Shown here in pieces: positions 44,874 through 52,701 of a stretch of 64,000 bases of DNA. The first letter of the stretch is position 1. Every line of letters begins with the position of its first letter. A program made the translations under genes and the position numbers. The stretch covers positions 62,001 through 126,000 of the forward strand of contig CANQWO010000001.1 in the NCBI GenBank assembly GCA_947627565.1, read 5' to 3'. The stretch is from an uncultured Clostridia bacterium (GTDB lineage Bacteria > Bacillota > Clostridia > Christensenellales > Borkfalkiaceae). Under the pieces are notes generated by a model. It saw only the letters and a list, made by a program, of their open reading frames with translations, made no database searches and was not told where the DNA came from.

Positions 44874-44902
44874 ACCATACACCCCCCCCCTCGATGTCAA
44901 CT
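44874..44902 (-). promoter_or_regulatory. Promoter with nine-G spacer upstream of the chaperone-GTPase locus
   Basis: Minus-strand TTGACA (44902-44897), then TCGA-G9-TGT and TATGGT (44879-44874) at 17 nt; a better TATAAT (44868-44863) lies at 28 nt. The nine-G run inside the spacer could vary by slippage or bind a CsoR/RcnR-family repressor. Which -10 is used is uncertain. Confidence 0.5.
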
Positions 44903-45080
44903 GCTATTCGGTAAAAATAAATATAATTATATTTTATAATATGTATAAGAAATACTTATATTTTGGTATTTTTTGGCACATGTTTGGCGATTTTTCCCAT
45001 TTTTTCGACGCGGACCGCGCGACACCGCTCCACGGCGATCCGACAACGGTGTGGCAAAATCTTCATAGTGTGCCGTTTCT

Positions 45081-45112
45081 ATCATATCACATACCCCCCC
45101 CCTGTATGTCAA
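45081..45112 (-). promoter_or_regulatory. Second promoter-like element with nine-G spacer
   Basis: Minus-strand TTGACA (45112-45107), CATAC-A-G9-TATG inverted-repeat-flanked G tract, and TATGAT (45086-45081) at 20 nt. The upstream flank (TACGAATAACGC) resembles that of the element at 44897 (TACCGAATAGCAG), so the two look like duplicates. No gene starts between them. Confidence 0.45.
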
Positions 45113-45205
45113 GCGTTATTCGTAAAAAATTCCATAAATTTATTTTGCAAACAAAATTTTGCGCCGGGCAGGAGCCGAGGGCAAAAATAGCTCCGCGAAG
45201 AGTAA

Positions 45206-45234
45206 AAAAACCGACCTGCGAGAGGTCGGTTTTT
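45206..45234 (-). terminator. Terminator after tsaD
   Basis: 12-bp stem AAAAACCGACCT/AGGTCGGTTTTT with a GCGAG loop and T run on minus. Confidence 0.9.
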
Positions 45235-45279
45235 ATCATTTTGAAGCCCGCATCGCGGACATGGTACCCACGGAATGCG

Positions 45280-46311
45280 TCACGGAGCGGGATCACTGCC
45301 GCTGCGGCGCAACGGGATGCTCGCTTCGGCGTTCAGCGTGAGCGGGGAAAAATTGCCCGCGCGATATTGGATGAGCCCTTCGGCGGCGATCATCGCGGCG
45401 TTGTCGGTACAGTGCCGCTTGGCGGGAAGGACCAATGCGAGCCCCGCCTTTTGACAGGCGGCGCCGAGGGCCTCGCGCAGATAGCCGTTCGCGACCACGC
45501 CGCCGCCCGCCGTGACGACGGTCACGCCCTTCTCTTGGGCGGCCTCCACCGTCTTTTCGACGAGGATGTCGAGGGCGGCATGTTGGAACGAACAGGCGAG
45601 GTCGGCGGGGCGATAGGAGGCCCCTCTCGCGGACATGGTATGGACATAATTGATGATGTGCGTCTTGAGACCGCTGTAGGAGAAGTCGTATCCGCCGACG
45701 CCTTTGAGCATCTTCGGCATGGGGATCGAAGGGGTCCCCTCCCGTGCGAGCGCTTCGACGTGCGGGCCCCCGGGGTAGGGAAGAGAGAGCACGCGGGCGA
45801 CCTTATCGAAGGCCTCCCCCGCCGCATCGTCGCGCGTGCCGCCCAGCACCTCAAATTCCGTCTCCGTCTTCGTATACAGGATCGCGGTATGCCCGCCGCT
45901 GGCGAGGAGCGTGACAAAGGGCGGTTTCAGAGCGGGGTCCTCGAGATAGGCAGCCGCAAGATGGCCGCGGATGTGGTCGACGCCGATGAGCGGGATCCCG
46001 CACGAATAGGCGAGGCCCTTGGCAAAGGAGAGCCCCACGAGAAGCGCGCCGAGGAGTCCCGCACCGTATGTGACGGCAACGGCGTCGAGGTCGGAAAGTC
46101 CGACGCCCGCCGCGTTTATGGCGCGCGATACGACTTCGTCTACCGCGTCGGTGTGAGCACGGGAGGCAATCTCGGGGACGACGCCGCCGTATTTTGCCTG
46201 CACGGCGGCCGAAGAGATGATTTCGTCCGACAAAAGCGAACGGCCGCGGATGACCGCAGCCGCCGTCTCGTCGCAGGAAGATTCAATGCCTAAAATCAGC
46301 GGTTCCTTCAT
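45280..46311 (-). CDS. tsaD: tRNA N6-adenosine threonylcarbamoyltransferase TsaD
   Basis: A 343-residue ASKHA-fold protein that completes t6A37 formation on ANN-decoding tRNAs together with TsaB and TsaE. GIESSCDETAAAV opens the protein; the metal-binding H-x3-H occurs in GVDHIRGHLAAAY (about 109-121); ASGGHTAILY and AGGGVVANGYLREAL are further signatures. Length is typical. It lies 170 bp after prfB, separated by a hairpin-rich repeat. Confidence 0.95.
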   Translation of the reverse strand: MKEPLILGIESSCDETAAAVIRGRSLLSDEIISSAAVQAKYGGVVPEIASRAHTDAVDEVVSRAINAAGVGLSDLDAVAVTYGAGLLGALLVGLSFAKGLAYSCGIPLIGVDHIRGHLAAAYLEDPALKPPFVTLLASGGHTAILYTKTETEFEVLGGTRDDAAGEAFDKVARVLSLPYPGGPHVEALAREGTPSIPMPKMLKGVGGYDFSYSGLKTHIINYVHTMSARGASYRPADLACSFQHAALDILVEKTVEAAQEKGVTVVTAGGGVVANGYLREALGAACQKAGLALVLPAKRHCTDNAAMIAAEGLIQYRAGNFSPLTLNAEASIPLRRSGSDPAP

Positions 46312-46344
46312 AAATTCGATCCGGAAAAGTTTTGGAGAGCGCGC

Positions 46345-46460
46345 CCCTTCAGCCTTGCTACGATGAGGGAGGCCCCTTCACCCGCTTCGCGGGAGCCCCC
46401 TTCGGGGGGACGCCGAGGAGAGCGATGACACAAAAGGCAGGGGGCATGTCTGCGATCACC
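46345..46460. repeat. Hairpin-rich intergenic repeat
   Basis: Two adjacent hairpins, CCCGC-TTC-GCGGG (46381-46393) and GCCCCC-TTC-GGGGGG (about 46395-46409), preceded by GGGAGGCCCCTTCA and followed by GGGGCATGTC (46441-46450), the decamer also found in the 24.7-kb block. It resembles the short GC-rich palindromic repeats common between genes of GC-rich Clostridia. No gene is present. Confidence 0.45.
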
Positions 46461-46481
46461 CTATCGCGTTCTCCTAAGGGG

Positions 46482-47579
46482 TCAGGATTTTTTGAGATAG
46501 TCGATGATGAAGCCTTGGATGTTGCCGTCCATAACCCACTGCACGTCGCCCACTTCATAGCCCGTTCTGTGGTCCTTCACGAGCGTGTAGGGGCAGAAGA
46601 CGTAGGAGCGGATCTGCGAGCCCCATTCGATCTTCTTGGTTTCCCCCTTGAGCGCCGCCTCGGCGGCCATGCGCTCCTCGATCTGCTTTTCAAGCAACTT
46701 CGAACGGAGATATTTGAACGCCATCTCCTTGTTTTGAAGCTGGCTGCGTTCGTTCTGACAGGTCACGACGATGCCCGTCGGGAAGTGCGTAATGCGGATG
46801 GCCGTCTCCGTCTTGTTGACCTTCTGCCCGCCCGCGCCCGAACTCCGGTACACGTCGATGCGGATATCTTCGTCTTTGATCTCGATCTCGGCGTCGTCGT
46901 CCACTTCGGGCATGACTTCGAGGGAGGCAAACGACGTCTGGCGGCGCTTGTTTGCGTCGAACGGCGAGATGCGCACGAGGCGGTGCACGCCGATCTCGGC
47001 CTTCAAATAGCCGTAGGCGTTCTCCCCCTCCACTTTGAAATCCACCGATTTGAGCCCCGCCGCGTCGCCCGCCAAGCGGTCGATCTCGGTGACCTTATAG
47101 CCGTTCATCTCGGCATAGCGGCAATACATGCGGTAGAGCATGGAGACCCAGTCGCAGGCCTCCGTCCCGCCGGCGCCGGCATGGATGGAGAGGAGCGCGT
47201 TGGAGTTATCGTATTTCCCGCGCAGCAGCGCACGGACGCGCATCTCTTCGATGTCCGTCTCCGCCGCCGCCATCATCTTGTCGAGTTCTCCGATGAGTTC
47301 CTCTTCGCCCGTCTCTTCGATCAGGTCGATGATCTCGCCCGCGTCGTCGAGGGCCTTTCTGCCCTTTTCATACGAAGCGATCTTGGCCTCGTTGGAGGCG
47401 ATCTCCCGCCCGATCTTGGCGGAACGCTCGAGGTCCTGCCAGACCTCGGGCTTCTCCTGTTCGGCGCGGAGCGCCTTCAACTGATCGTAGCGATGGTCGA
47501 TGTCGAGGGCATACTTGGCCTCCCCGAGCGTCTCCTCGAGATCTTTGATTTTCAGTCTGTAGTCGTCTGCTTTGAACAT
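46482..47579 (-). CDS. prfB: Peptide chain release factor 2
   Basis: A 365-residue RF2, which ends translation at UGA and UAA. The specificity loop is SPF (ISPFDANKRR) and the catalytic loop is GAGGQKVNKTETAIR. Unlike most bacterial prfB genes, the reading frame is continuous from the ATG: the early in-frame UGA and programmed +1 frameshift are absent. It lies 27 bp after secA. Confidence 0.95.
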   Translation of the reverse strand: MFKADDYRLKIKDLEETLGEAKYALDIDHRYDQLKALRAEQEKPEVWQDLERSAKIGREIASNEAKIASYEKGRKALDDAGEIIDLIEETGEEELIGELDKMMAAAETDIEEMRVRALLRGKYDNSNALLSIHAGAGGTEACDWVSMLYRMYCRYAEMNGYKVTEIDRLAGDAAGLKSVDFKVEGENAYGYLKAEIGVHRLVRISPFDANKRRQTSFASLEVMPEVDDDAEIEIKDEDIRIDVYRSSGAGGQKVNKTETAIRITHFPTGIVVTCQNERSQLQNKEMAFKYLRSKLLEKQIEERMAAEAALKGETKKIEWGSQIRSYVFCPYTLVKDHRTGYEVGDVQWVMDGNIQGFIIDYLKKS

Positions 47580-47606
47580 ATCGTCGCTCTGCGGATCCTT
47601 GTTTTT

Positions 47607-50600
47607 TTATCGGCTCTGGTCGATGTCGGAGAGCATGTGGCACTTCTTGTATTTGAGGCCGCTCCCGCACCAGCAGGGATCGTTGGGCCCCGGCTTCTTC
47701 TTGCTCTTCATCGTCGCGGGGTTGAATTTTTCCGAACCGCTCGTGACGAGCCTGCTCTTATCGATGCCCTTCGGGAGCGCCGTCACCGTCGTCTGCTGCG
47801 GCTCGGCGGTACGGGCGGGCACATTGGTCGCCTCGGGCGCACGGACCGTGACCTGCGGCTGCGGCTGTGCGGGAGCGAAATTGGCCGTGGGATAGATGCG
47901 GGGCGTCGCGCGCTGCGGTGCCTGCGCCTCCTCTCCGCCCTCGGCGGGCCGAACGGCATTCGGATAGACGCGCACCGGCTCCGGCTTCCTCGGCATCGGA
48001 CGGAAGCGGAGAAGATAGGTGATCGTGCGGTTTTGGATGCGCTCGATCATTTCGTCGAACATCGCAAAGCCCTCTTGCTTATAGGCAATGACGGGGTCCA
48101 TCTGCGCATAGGAACGCAGGCGGATGCCCTTTCGGAGCTGATCCATGGCGTCGATGTGGTCGATCCACTCGTCGGTGACGAAGCGGAGGAGGACATAGCG
48201 CTCGAGCGCATGGAAATTCATGTTGGTCATTTCGACGCAGAGGTCGTCCGTCTCGGCGATCTTCTGCTCATAGGCCTCCTCGACTTTCTTGGAGATCTTC
48301 CGGATGGCAACGTCGAAATCCCACTTCTCCAGCCGCTCTCTGGTGACGTAATGCGTCCCCTCGGGGAGATACCCGCGCTCGAGTTCGGCGTTGAGATCGT
48401 CTTCGTTCCACTTGGCGGGAATGTCGTCGCCCTCCACCGTGTGACGGACGCGATCTTCGACGAAATCGGGGATATACTTCAAAATTTGGTCGTGGACGTC
48501 CTCGCCGCGGAGCACCTTCATGCGCTCGGCATAGATGAGCTGGCGCTGCTTGTTCATGACGTCGTCGTATTGGAGGACCGTCTTGCGGATCCCGAAGTTG
48601 CGGCCCTCGATCTGTTTCTGCGCATACTCGATGAGGCGGGTGAGCATCTTGCTCTCGATGCTCTCCTCCCGGATCTTGCTGCGCTCATAGATGGATTGCA
48701 TGCGTTCGCCGCCGAAGCGCCGCATCAGATCGTCTTCGAGCGAGAGGAAGAAGATGGAGACGCCCACGTCGCCCTGACGGCCGGAACGCCCGCGGAGCTG
48801 ATTGTCGATACGGCGCGACTCGTGCCGCTCCGTCCCGATGATGCAAAGACCGCCCGCGGCGATGACCTTCTGCTTCTCCGCGTCCGTCTGTTCCTTGAAT
48901 TTGGCATACAGCGCGCTGTAATGCTTGCGGACGGCCATGACGTCTTCGTCCACATCGGCATAGCTCGTCGCAAGCTCGATGACGTCGTGTTCGACGCCCT
49001 CCTCGCGGAGCTGTTTCTTGGCAAGGTATTCGGGGTTGCCGCCGAGCAGGATATCCGTACCGCGGCCCGCCATGTTGGTGGCGATGGTCACGGCGCCGTA
49101 TCTGCCCGCCTGCGCCACGATCTCGGCCTCGCGCTCGTGGTTCTTGGCGTTCAAAATATTGTGCTTGACGCCGTTGGCGCGGAGCAATCTCGAGATCTCC
49201 TCGGATTTTTCCACGGACACCGTGCCCACGAGGATGGGCTGGCCCTTTTCGTGGCGCTCCATGATCTCGCGGACGATGGCCTTTTTCTTGCCCGTCGCCG
49301 TCGAGAAGACGCGGTCGTGAAGGTCGTTGCGCGCGATGGGACGGTTGGTCGGAATCTCGATGACGTCGAGCGAATAGATGGTGCGAAATTCCCCTTCCTC
49401 CGTCTTGGCGGTACCCGTCATGCCCGAGAGCTTCTTATAGAGACGGAAATAGTTCTGGAAGGTGATGGTCGCGACCGTCTTGTTCTCTTCCCGGATCGCG
49501 ATGCCCTCCTTGGCCTCGATGGCCTGGTGGAGGCCCTCGGAATACCGTCTGCCGATCATGAGACGGCCCGTAAATTCATCGACGATGACGATGCCCTTTC
49601 TGGGATTGCCGTCGTCGTCCTTTTCGTCGGCGATGATGTACTGTTCGCCGAGATTGAAGAGGTGGTGAGCTTTGAGCGCCTGCTGGATGTGATGGTTGAT
49701 CTGCGCGGCTTCGTTGCTGTCCCAAACTCTCTGATAGAAATCTTCGTCGGTATCGTTGTCGTTCCAGACTTTGATGTTGAAAACCTGCGCCGCTTTCTTC
49801 GCGCCGAGTTCGAGAAGGTGGACCTCCCGCTCCTTGCGCTCGATGAGGTATTCCCAGCCGAGCATCTCCGATTTATCCAGCTTGCTCTGCGCGGGGCGGC
49901 CCTTTTTCGAACGCTTGATGATGCGGTCCTGATCCTTGGCCTCTTCGAGCTTGGCCGCCGCCTCCTCGTCGCCGTCCGCCGCGCGGCGGGTCAAGTCGTC
50001 GAGATAGTCGGCAAACGCCTTTTCGAGCTCGTCGTCGTAGCCGCCCTTGAGGCTGCGGACAAATTTATCGGCGCGCTCATAGAGATCGGAGGATTTTCCG
50101 CCGCGGTGGGAAATGATGAGCGGCGTCCTCGCCTCGTCGATGAGGATGGAGTCCACTTCGTCGACAATCGCAAAGTTGAGGTCGCGCTGGACCATATCTT
50201 TGAGGGAATATGTGAGATTGTCCCGCAGATAGTCGAAACCGAACTCGTTGTTGGTCCCGTAAGTAATATCGGCCTGATAGGCGGCGCGCTTGTCGTTTTC
50301 CGACATCCCCGGAACGACGACGCCCACCGTAAGCCCCATGAATTTGTGGACTTTGCCCATCCATTCGGCGTCGCGGCGGGCAAGATAGTCGTTGACGGTG
50401 ACGATGTGCACCCCTTTGCCGCTCAGCGCCTCGAGATAGGCGGGGAGCGTGGCGACGAGCGTCTTGCCTTCGCCCGTCTTCATCTCGGCGATACGGCCTT
50501 GGAAGAGGCAGATGCCGCCGACGATCTGCACATGGAAGTGCTTCATGCCGAGGACGCGCCAGCTCGCTTCGCGAAGCGCCGCAAACGCGTCGCAGAGGAT

Positions 50601-50780
50601 GTCGTCGAGCGTTTCGCCCTTGGCGAGCCGCTCCTTAAAGACGGCCGTCTGGCTTCTGAGTTCTTCGTTGGACATCGCCTGGTATTTGGGCTCGAGCGCC
50701 TCCACGGCCTCTGCCGTTTTGTTGAGTTTTTTCAGGCTCTTGCGGCTGTCGCTGTCTTTGATATAAGAAATCAATCCCAT
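47607..50780 (-). CDS. secA: Preprotein translocase ATPase SecA
   Basis: A 1,057-residue SecA, the motor of Sec export. Seen are Walker A MKTGEGKT, DEVDSILIDEARTPLIIS, the NMAGRGTDI motif, and a C-terminal zinc motif CWCGSGLKYKKCH. It is longer than the roughly 840 residues of Bacillus SecA: an insert of about 60-90 residues (near 240-310, rich in D/E/K, containing AADGDEEAAAKLEEAKD) interrupts nucleotide-binding domain 1, and a Pro/Gln/Ala-rich linker precedes the zinc motif. Promoter at 50834-50861. Confidence 0.96.
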   Translation of the reverse strand: MGLISYIKDSDSRKSLKKLNKTAEAVEALEPKYQAMSNEELRSQTAVFKERLAKGETLDDILCDAFAALREASWRVLGMKHFHVQIVGGICLFQGRIAEMKTGEGKTLVATLPAYLEALSGKGVHIVTVNDYLARRDAEWMGKVHKFMGLTVGVVVPGMSENDKRAAYQADITYGTNNEFGFDYLRDNLTYSLKDMVQRDLNFAIVDEVDSILIDEARTPLIISHRGGKSSDLYERADKFVRSLKGGYDDELEKAFADYLDDLTRRAADGDEEAAAKLEEAKDQDRIIKRSKKGRPAQSKLDKSEMLGWEYLIERKEREVHLLELGAKKAAQVFNIKVWNDNDTDEDFYQRVWDSNEAAQINHHIQQALKAHHLFNLGEQYIIADEKDDDGNPRKGIVIVDEFTGRLMIGRRYSEGLHQAIEAKEGIAIREENKTVATITFQNYFRLYKKLSGMTGTAKTEEGEFRTIYSLDVIEIPTNRPIARNDLHDRVFSTATGKKKAIVREIMERHEKGQPILVGTVSVEKSEEISRLLRANGVKHNILNAKNHEREAEIVAQAGRYGAVTIATNMAGRGTDILLGGNPEYLAKKQLREEGVEHDVIELATSYADVDEDVMAVRKHYSALYAKFKEQTDAEKQKVIAAGGLCIIGTERHESRRIDNQLRGRSGRQGDVGVSIFFLSLEDDLMRRFGGERMQSIYERSKIREESIESKMLTRLIEYAQKQIEGRNFGIRKTVLQYDDVMNKQRQLIYAERMKVLRGEDVHDQILKYIPDFVEDRVRHTVEGDDIPAKWNEDDLNAELERGYLPEGTHYVTRERLEKWDFDVAIRKISKKVEEAYEQKIAETDDLCVEMTNMNFHALERYVLLRFVTDEWIDHIDAMDQLRKGIRLRSYAQMDPVIAYKQEGFAMFDEMIERIQNRTITYLLRFRPMPRKPEPVRVYPNAVRPAEGGEEAQAPQRATPRIYPTANFAPAQPQPQVTVRAPEATNVPARTAEPQQTTVTALPKGIDKSRLVTSGSEKFNPATMKSKKKPGPNDPCWCGSGLKYKKCHMLSDIDQSR

Positions 50781-50833
50781 CTTTTTTTGCTCCGAATAGC
50801 GCGCCGAAGGGCGCGCGAAATGTTCACTTCCCT

Positions 50834-50861
50834 ATTCTACTATATTTTTAGGAAATTTCAA
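50834..50861 (-). promoter_or_regulatory. Promoter of secA
   Basis: Minus-strand TTGAAA (50861-50856), 16-nt spacer, TAGAAT (50839-50834). Confidence 0.55.
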
Positions 50862-50953
50862 AGCGATTTTCGGGCGTTTTCGAGAATTTCACCGAAGAAC
50901 ATAAAAAAAGGCGGGCGGATCTTCGGCCTTCTGCGCGAAAATTGTCTCCATGG

Positions 50954-50981
50954 AAAAACGCCCGCGGGCCTTTCCGCGGGC
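50954..50981 (-). terminator. Terminator after the DeoC-like gene
   Basis: Minus-strand GCCCGCGG...CCCGCGGGC stem followed by GTTTTTCC, 20 bp after the stop. Confidence 0.75.
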
Positions 50982-51000
50982 TTATCCGGATCTCGACGCG

Positions 51001-51759
51001 TCAGATCGGCTTTTCGGCGTTCTGCGGCGGCAGGACGCGTTCCGCTTCCTCCCTGGCCTGTTCGTACATCTCCTTTGCGATGCGGTCGGGATCGGCCGTC
51101 TGGACGAGGGAGCCCCCCGCTTTGGTGAGCGAACGGAGCTGTTCGGCGTTTTCCACGCCGGAGACGTCGACCCGGATCTTCCCGCCGCCCGCGCGCAGCG
51201 CCCGCAGTACCAACTGCACTTCCCCGCGGACGCAGACGGCGTCGGCGCCCCCGTCCGCCGCGGCCTTTGCGCCCAGCGCCACCTCCTCTTCGCTCAGCGT
51301 ATGGTCCTCCAACGAGACGACGAGCGCCATCTTTTTGGCCACGCGGCGCACTTTCTTCACTTCGCGTTTGAGATAGGACGCGTTCGCCGCCCGCAGCGCG
51401 GAGTAGCAGAGCACCAGCCTGATCTCCCGCGCACCCAGCGCGATGGCCTTCTTGGCCTCTAACTTCTTGACGGGCATCAGCGTCTCCCCCGTCCCGCCGA
51501 CGAGGCAGATGACGTATGCCTGGCTCCCCTCCAAATGTTTCCGTGCCGACGCAACGCTCACCGGCGAGACCAATACCCCGTAGGCGGTAAGTTTCCGCAC
51601 GTTTTCGCAGGCCGTCTTGAGGGCGTAGCGGTCGGTCTCGCGGCGGGAAGCATCGACGATGAGCTTATGCAGGGTGACGGCGATCTCCGCCTCCCGCCTC
51701 GTTCTCTTAAATTCTCCGTATTCCACGGCCTCCGCCGCGGAGAGCACTGTTCCTTCCAT
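51001..51759 (-). CDS. DeoC-like TIM-barrel protein lacking catalytic lysines
   Basis: A 252-residue protein of the deoxyribose-phosphate aldolase family by overall pattern (KTACENVRKLTAYGVLVSP; VGGTGETLMPVKKLEAKKAIALGAREIRLVL). In DeoC the Schiff-base lysine lies in DFIKTSTG and a second lysine in GFKPAGG; here the same places read DAVCVRGE (about 173-180) and IRVDVSG (195-201). It is therefore unlikely to be an aldolase by the known mechanism. Next to the secA promoter region; no partner genes. A repurposed or sensory role is possible. Confidence 0.75.
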   Translation of the reverse strand: MEGTVLSAAEAVEYGEFKRTRREAEIAVTLHKLIVDASRRETDRYALKTACENVRKLTAYGVLVSPVSVASARKHLEGSQAYVICLVGGTGETLMPVKKLEAKKAIALGAREIRLVLCYSALRAANASYLKREVKKVRRVAKKMALVVSLEDHTLSEEEVALGAKAAADGGADAVCVRGEVQLVLRALRAGGGKIRVDVSGVENAEQLRSLTKAGGSLVQTADPDRIAKEMYEQAREEAERVLPPQNAEKPI

Positions 51760-51842
51760 ATACCATGAGCTTTCCCGAAAAAACGGGAAAATATTCCCAT
51801 CTTGCGCAATTTATGACAGCGCCCTTCTGTTACAATGGAGCC

Positions 51843-52094
51843 ATGAATCTTCTCATTCCCTGGTTGGGCGGCCTGTATGCCGCGATCCTCCTCTTCGCCT
51901 GCTTTGTCCTCGTACATATCCTCAAACTGGCGCGCATCGGCTACCGCGCCCGCAGAAATCTTCCCGCCGAGAAGCCCAAGGAGACGCCGCCGGCGCCCGA
52001 ACCCGTCTATTACATCGTCGAAAAAAAGAAAAAACGCGCCAAGGCGGCCTACTCGGAGCCCAAGCGCATTTCCTTCCACGAGGAAAAATCATGA
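51843..52094 (+). CDS. Conserved small single-pass membrane protein
   Basis: An 83-residue protein with one helix (about 4-27), a basic Arg-rich stretch (KLARIGYRARRNL) and a charged tail (PEPVYYIVEKKKKRAKAAYSEPKRISFHEE). No known domain. The tail looks strongly constrained, suggesting a real conserved family. It is divergent from the DeoC-like gene and ends before a strong terminator. Confidence 0.6.
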   Translation: MNLLIPWLGGLYAAILLFACFVLVHILKLARIGYRARRNLPAEKPKETPPAPEPVYYIVEKKKKRAKAAYSEPKRISFHEEKS

Positions 52095-52098
52095 CATC

Positions 52099-52129
52099 GA
52101 GCGGCCCGCCGTTCTTCGGCGGGCCGCTC
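52099..52129 (+). terminator. Terminator of the small membrane protein gene
   Basis: 13-bp perfect stem GAGCGGCCCGCCG/CGGCGGGCCGCTC with a TTCTT loop, then TTCATTCTT. Confidence 0.8.
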
Positions 52130-52277
52130 TTCATTCTTCCTCAAAAGCAACGACAACGCATGACCATATCTTTATATGAAATGATAAAAGCGACAGCGAT
52201 CAAAGCGGCGGGAGAAGTCCCGCCGTTTCGCTCTATTGGAACGTTCGCCGAATTTGAACGTTCGCCGAAAGGGCCCG

Positions 52278-52628
52278 TCAGCCCTCGTAGTGCTCGATGT
52301 TGCGGCCGGAATCCCAGAGCCGCTCGAGATAGTAAAATTTCCGCGATTCTTCATTGAAAATCTGCACAACGACATCGCCGTAATCCAAGACGCCCCAACG
52401 CCCTTCGCGGAGCCCCTCGGTACGGTCGGGATAGAGCTCGTATTTCTTCTTGAGCTGTTCCTCCACCTGATCGCCCAGCGCGCGCACTTGCGTCGTCGAC
52501 TTACCGCTCGCAATGACAAAATAACTGCACACGACAGTCTGGTCGGTAACATTGATGATGACGATGTCCTCTCCCTTCTTCTCGGCGAGCGCCGCGGCGC
52601 AGGCTTTTGCAAGTTCATAGCTTTCCAT
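52278..52628 (-). CDS. rsfS: Ribosomal silencing factor RsfS
   Basis: A 116-residue RsfS (Iojap/YbeB) that binds uL14 and blocks 30S-50S joining under starvation. GEDIVIINVTDQTVVCSYFVIASGKS and the DYGDVVVQIFNEESRKFYYLERLW end are diagnostic. It follows nadD-yqeK, as in many Bacillota (nadD-yqeK-rsfS). Confidence 0.95.
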   Translation of the reverse strand: MESYELAKACAAALAEKKGEDIVIINVTDQTVVCSYFVIASGKSTTQVRALGDQVEEQLKKKYELYPDRTEGLREGRWGVLDYGDVVVQIFNEESRKFYYLERLWDSGRNIEHYEG

Positions 52629-52701
52629 GATCGATACCCCCTGATTTTCTATTTTTTGCCGTTTTCATCGGGCAATACGCGCATTTATGTCTCGCATAGT
52701 A

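Noticed and set aside
43389..44900. CIRCE/HrcA heat-shock operator for the Hsp70 genes
   Set aside because: No TTAGCACTC-N9-GAGTGCTAA is present upstream of the GrpE-like or Hsp70 genes.
44927..45112. 61-codon minus frame between the two G-tract promoters
   Set aside because: No ribosome site, starts inside the promoter element, no similarity; treated as leader/intergenic.
46332..51128. 1,598-codon open frame on plus opposite prfB and secA
   Set aside because: It is the antisense shadow of GC-rich prfB and secA, which carry full family motifs on minus; the plus product has no recognisable domain.
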